In this document: piece by piece, positions 5,161 through 7,542 of the stretch | Numbering within the stretch: the stretch's first letter is position 1 | Layout: every line of letters starts with the position of its first letter | NCBI GenBank assembly: GCA_041743485.1 | Contig: JBGTMR010000303.1 | Location: 1 to 7,542, forward strand | DNA length: 7,542 nt | Reading direction: 5' to 3' | From: JANDLT01 sp041743485 | Lineage (GTDB): Bacteria; Acidobacteriota; Blastocatellia; Pyrinomonadales; Pyrinomonadaceae | Notes under the pieces: model-generated | The model's database searches: none | The model's input: the letters and a program-made list of their open reading frames with translations, nothing else | What the model was told of the DNA's origin: nothing | Translations under genes and position numbers: made by a program

Positions 5161-6965
5161 AACTCGAACGCATCATGCGCGAACAGGCGGCGCGGCTTTA
5201 TGCGTTGGAGCGTTCGCTCGGCGCACACGCCGTCAACCCGTTGCCGACACCGATACCGCCCGCCGTCATCGCGCCGCGTGTGACGACATCGCCGCCGCCC
5301 GTCTCACCGTCGCCCGCCGCCGATAAATCTAAAGTCAACTTTGAAGAACGCTTCGGCGGACAATGGCTTAATCGCATCGGCGTCGTGGTACTGATTTTCG
5401 GCGTCGGCTTTTTTCTCAAGTACGCCTTCGATAATGAATGGGTCGGGGCGCGCGGGCGCGTGCTTGCCGGAGTGTTTCTCGGCTTTGCGGGACTGCTCGG
5501 CGGAGCGCATTTGCGTGGTCGCGGGTATCGTGATTACGCGAGCGGGTTGTTCGGCGGCGGCATCGTCATACTTTATCTTTCGATTTACGCGGCTTACGAT
5601 TTTTACGCTCTTATCGGGCAAGTTCCGGCGTTCGCGTTGATGGCGTGTGTGACCGCTCTCGCCGTGCTGCTTGCCGCGCGACATGACGCTTTGCCGATTG
5701 CCGCGCTCGGACTTATCGGCGGATTTTTAACGCCCGCGCTTTTATCGTCCGGCGAATCGCGCGAGGTGACGCTCTTTAGTTACATTACATTGCTTGACGT
5801 GGGAGTTCTCGCACTCGCCTACCGCAAGGCGTGGCGCAGCCTCAACTACATGGCGTTTATCGCCACGCTCGCATCGTTTGCTGGGTGGTCGTTGACTTAT
5901 TACAACGCGAGGGATTTCACGACGACTTTTTTCTTTGCGACGCTGTTCTTTTCAATCTTCGTCGCGGTCACGATTCTGCACAACATCGCGCAGGGGCGTC
6001 TCAGTCGCTGGCTCGACATCACGCTGGTTTTTGCGAACGCGACTTCGTACTTTGCCGTCGGCTTGTTATTGCTCTCCGATGTGTATGAGCGATGGCAAAG
6101 CCCTTTCGCGCTGGCGTTGGCGGGAACTTATGCCGTGTTGTATTTGATGATACGCAGACGTGTCCCCGCAGACCGTTTGCTCGATGCGACGCTGTTCGGG
6201 TTGAGCGTGTTCTTTGTGACGATGGCACTCGCGCTGCAATTCGAGAATCAGGTGCTGGCAATCGGATGGGGACTTGAAGGCGTCGTGTTGGCGTGGGTCA
6301 GTTGGCAGGCGGGCAATCAGGCGGCGCGTCTGGCATCGCTCGCGGTCTTCGCGCTCGCCCTGTTGTACTGGTTCGGAATCATCCTGCCGGACGTCTCAAA
6401 TCAGGCTTTGAACTTGAGCGAACCGTTCGTGTTGCTGTTTAATCGGCGCGGGATTTCCGGCTTGATACTCACCATTGCACTCGGCGCGGCGGCATGGATT
6501 TACGCGCGGCAAGAGCGCGAAGATAACAAGGCGGCGGATTTAATCTTCGCGGTGTTCGGGTTGTTTCTCGCCACGAACGCCGTCTTGCTGACTTTATTGA
6601 GCGTCGAGGTTTATGACTATTTGGGGCGCATGGCAACAACGGCGGCGACGACAGCAGCGACGAGTGCGGAAGCTTTTGACCTGACACTTGCGGGCGTGGC
6701 GAGTTCACGTCAGCAACTCGCGTTGTCTGTGATTTGGACGATATACGCGGGTGTGTTGCTGGTCGCGGGCGTGTTGTGGAAATCCGCGCCGATGCGCGTG
6801 ATGGCACTTGCTCTGCTCGGAGTGACGATACTCAAGGTCTTTCTGTTCGACCTTTCATCGCTCGAAGCGATAAACCGCATCATCTCGTTTTTGGTTCTCG
6901 GCGTGGTACTGCTCGGTGTGTCGTTTCTCTATCAACGTCGTCAACAGGGTGAACGCAGTAGTTAG
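5106..6965 (+). CDS. DUF2339 polytopic membrane protein
   Basis: A 619-residue inner-membrane protein of the DUF2339 family, function not established. The N-terminus is cytosolic-type: a coiled coil (AARVVELERIMREQAARLYA, about residues 14-33), then a Pro-rich linker to about residue 75. Next comes the family hallmark FGGQWLNRIGVVVLIFGVGF with FFLKYAF, where the first membrane helix begins. I count about 18 hydrophobic segments. The C-terminus has the typical LKVFLFDLSSL, NRIISFLVLG and FLYQRR. MAETSNQ at 5106 is chosen because GTG 5034 lies in the promoter-like region and adds 24 residues without family character; however, no Shine-Dalgarno sequence precedes 5106. A short Ala/Thr run (about 6630-6664, ATTAATTAATSA) sits in a loop before the last helices. 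It is probably a chromosomal gene flanking the array, not part of it. Confidence 0.9.
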   Translation: MAETSNQLPDAQLAARVVELERIMREQAARLYALERSLGAHAVNPLPTPIPPAVIAPRVTTSPPPVSPSPAADKSKVNFEERFGGQWLNRIGVVVLIFGVGFFLKYAFDNEWVGARGRVLAGVFLGFAGLLGGAHLRGRGYRDYASGLFGGGIVILYLSIYAAYDFYALIGQVPAFALMACVTALAVLLAARHDALPIAALGLIGGFLTPALLSSGESREVTLFSYITLLDVGVLALAYRKAWRSLNYMAFIATLASFAGWSLTYYNARDFTTTFFFATLFFSIFVAVTILHNIAQGRLSRWLDITLVFANATSYFAVGLLLLSDVYERWQSPFALALAGTYAVLYLMIRRRVPADRLLDATLFGLSVFFVTMALALQFENQVLAIGWGLEGVVLAWVSWQAGNQAARLASLAVFALALLYWFGIILPDVSNQALNLSEPFVLLFNRRGISGLILTIALGAAAWIYARQEREDNKAADLIFAVFGLFLATNAVLLTLLSVEVYDYLGRMATTAATTAATSAEAFDLTLAGVASSRQQLALSVIWTIYAGVLLVAGVLWKSAPMRVMALALLGVTILKVFLFDLSSLEAINRIISFLVLGVVLLGVSFLYQRRQQGERSS

Positions 6966-7010
6966 GCGTAAGGCGCGACGTAAGAATAGATTACATGACA
7001 ATTTTACCTA

Positions 7011-7229
7011 AGCTGCGGTAGCAGCGGCAAGTTGGTAGCCCACTGCAAACGAAGCGGAGCGCAGTGTAGCTGTGGGTTCAAGCGACAGACAAAAGTTTGA
7101 GCTACGGAGTAGCGTCAGAAAGCAGTTTCTCTCCGTAGCTGGAAAATCCGCCAACCTTTACCCACAGTTACGGCTACATTTCATTTCGCCTTCACTGTGG
7201 GTTACCGTCTTGTCGCTGCTACCGCAGCT
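7011..7229. repeat. Nested imperfect palindrome, MITE-like element
   Basis: The outer arms, 7011-7031 and 7209-7229, are inverted copies matching at 20 of 21 positions (AGCTGCGGTAGCAGC against GCTGCTACCGCAGCT). Inside, GGTAGCCCACTG (7034-7045) faces CTGTGGGTTACC (7195-7206), CTGTGGGT (7070-7077) faces ACCCACAG (7160-7167), and AGCTACGGAG (7100-7109) faces CTCCGTAGCT (7131-7140) perfectly around a 21-nt loop. The whole roughly 219 bp could fold into one long branched hairpin. It encodes no protein. TA occurs on both outer edges (7009-7010, 7229-7230), a possible 2-bp target duplication though one base overlaps the arm. It may be a non-autonomous transposable element or an extended REP-like repeat; it could also act as a terminator for the DUF2339 gene. 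Confidence 0.8.
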
Positions 7230-7287
7230 ACAAAGCGAGAGAGATCGCTGAACGAAATGCAATACGCTTACGCGAACTCAATGCTAT

Positions 7288-7542
7288 CTACTTTCGTGGG
7301 CGCGTCACTTTCGAGAAAAGCCACGAACCCGCGACGAGCGCGACTTTACCGAGGGTCAAAGGTTCGCGTCGTGTGCGGGTAGTGTTGTGGGTTGTGCGTG
7401 AGGTTCTCGCGTGATGCGCGGTGGCGGTCGCGGGAGCGATTTGTTTGTCGTTTATATCGCACGTTTCGACGGCGGCGTCCATTTCGCCCGGTGCTTTCTC
7501 GCCGGACTTTTTCGCGGTCGGGTCGCCGCTTTCGGCAGCCGC
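7288..7542 (-). CDS. Possible 3' end of a leftward gene, partial at right edge
   Basis: On the minus strand the frame is open from the window edge (7542) to TAG 7288-7290, 84 codons. The edge-proximal part reads ESGDPTAKKSGEKAPGEMDA and looks like a charged, flexible tail with codon use similar to the window. The rest (SRTTHNTTRTRREP onward) is low-complexity and matches no family I know. Competing plus-strand frames over the same stretch are also open to the edge, one with a hydrophobic start after GTG 7421, so strand and reality are uncertain. Apart from this I see no gene, RNA or repeat in 7230-7542. Confidence 0.25.
   Translation of the reverse strand, partial: AAAESGDPTAKKSGEKAPGEMDAAVETCDINDKQIAPATATAHHARTSRTTHNTTRTRREPLTLGKVALVAGSWLFSKVTRPRK

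Noticed and set aside
7197..7382. Plus-strand 61-codon frame over the right arm of the palindrome
   Set aside because: It begins inside the inverted repeat, has no ribosome site or family resemblance, and looks like chance.

Overview
The window is bacterial chromosomal DNA of fairly high GC with many CGC, GCG and GTC codons. The combination of a type IIG restriction-modification gene, stacked toxin-antitoxin pairs and a DUF2339 membrane protein is compatible with an acidobacterial (Blastocatellia-like) genome, but this placement is a weak inference and no taxonomic marker is present.

Layout: (1) 2-2704 +, a type IIG (Eco57I-like) restriction-methyltransferase whose 5' end lies outside the window; the PD-ExK nuclease motif, the adenine methyltransferase motifs and the C-terminal specificity domain are all visible. 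(2) 2701-3277 +, two small genes of the DUF6883 and DUF4926 families, overlapping the restriction gene by 4 bp. (3) 3474-4168 +, a ribbon-helix-helix-like antitoxin and an intact PIN-domain (VapC) toxin. (4) 4315-4933 +, a second antitoxin and a second VapC toxin whose frame is broken near 4751. (5) 5106-6965 +, a DUF2339 protein with about 18 membrane segments. (6) 6966-7542, non-coding sequence containing a roughly 219-bp nested palindrome (7011-7229) that resembles a miniature transposable element, then a possible end of a leftward gene.

The most striking structure is a repeat that punctuates the array. The last 85-145 bp of the restriction gene, encoding the conserved tail around IDKLVYxLYELTxxEIALVE, recurs as non-coding relics at 3298-3439, 4185-4272 and 4939-5025. 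Each relic begins 5-20 bp after the second gene of a two-gene pair. Each is followed by a similar TTAAAATC-like box and a purine-rich leader that ends at an ATG. The locus therefore reads as restriction gene, pair 1, relic, pair 2, relic, pair 3, relic, DUF2339. All three relics share the same 1-nt insertion relative to the live gene. This looks like repeated capture of addiction or defence cassettes at the 3' end of a restriction gene, with the duplicated tail acting as the module boundary and probably carrying the promoter of the next module.

Functionally, the restriction enzyme and the VapBC-type pairs form a small defence/stabilisation island. The DUF2339 gene and the palindrome probably belong to the flanking chromosome. 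The link between the repeats and a capture mechanism is inference; the repeats, the frame break and the palindrome are directly visible.
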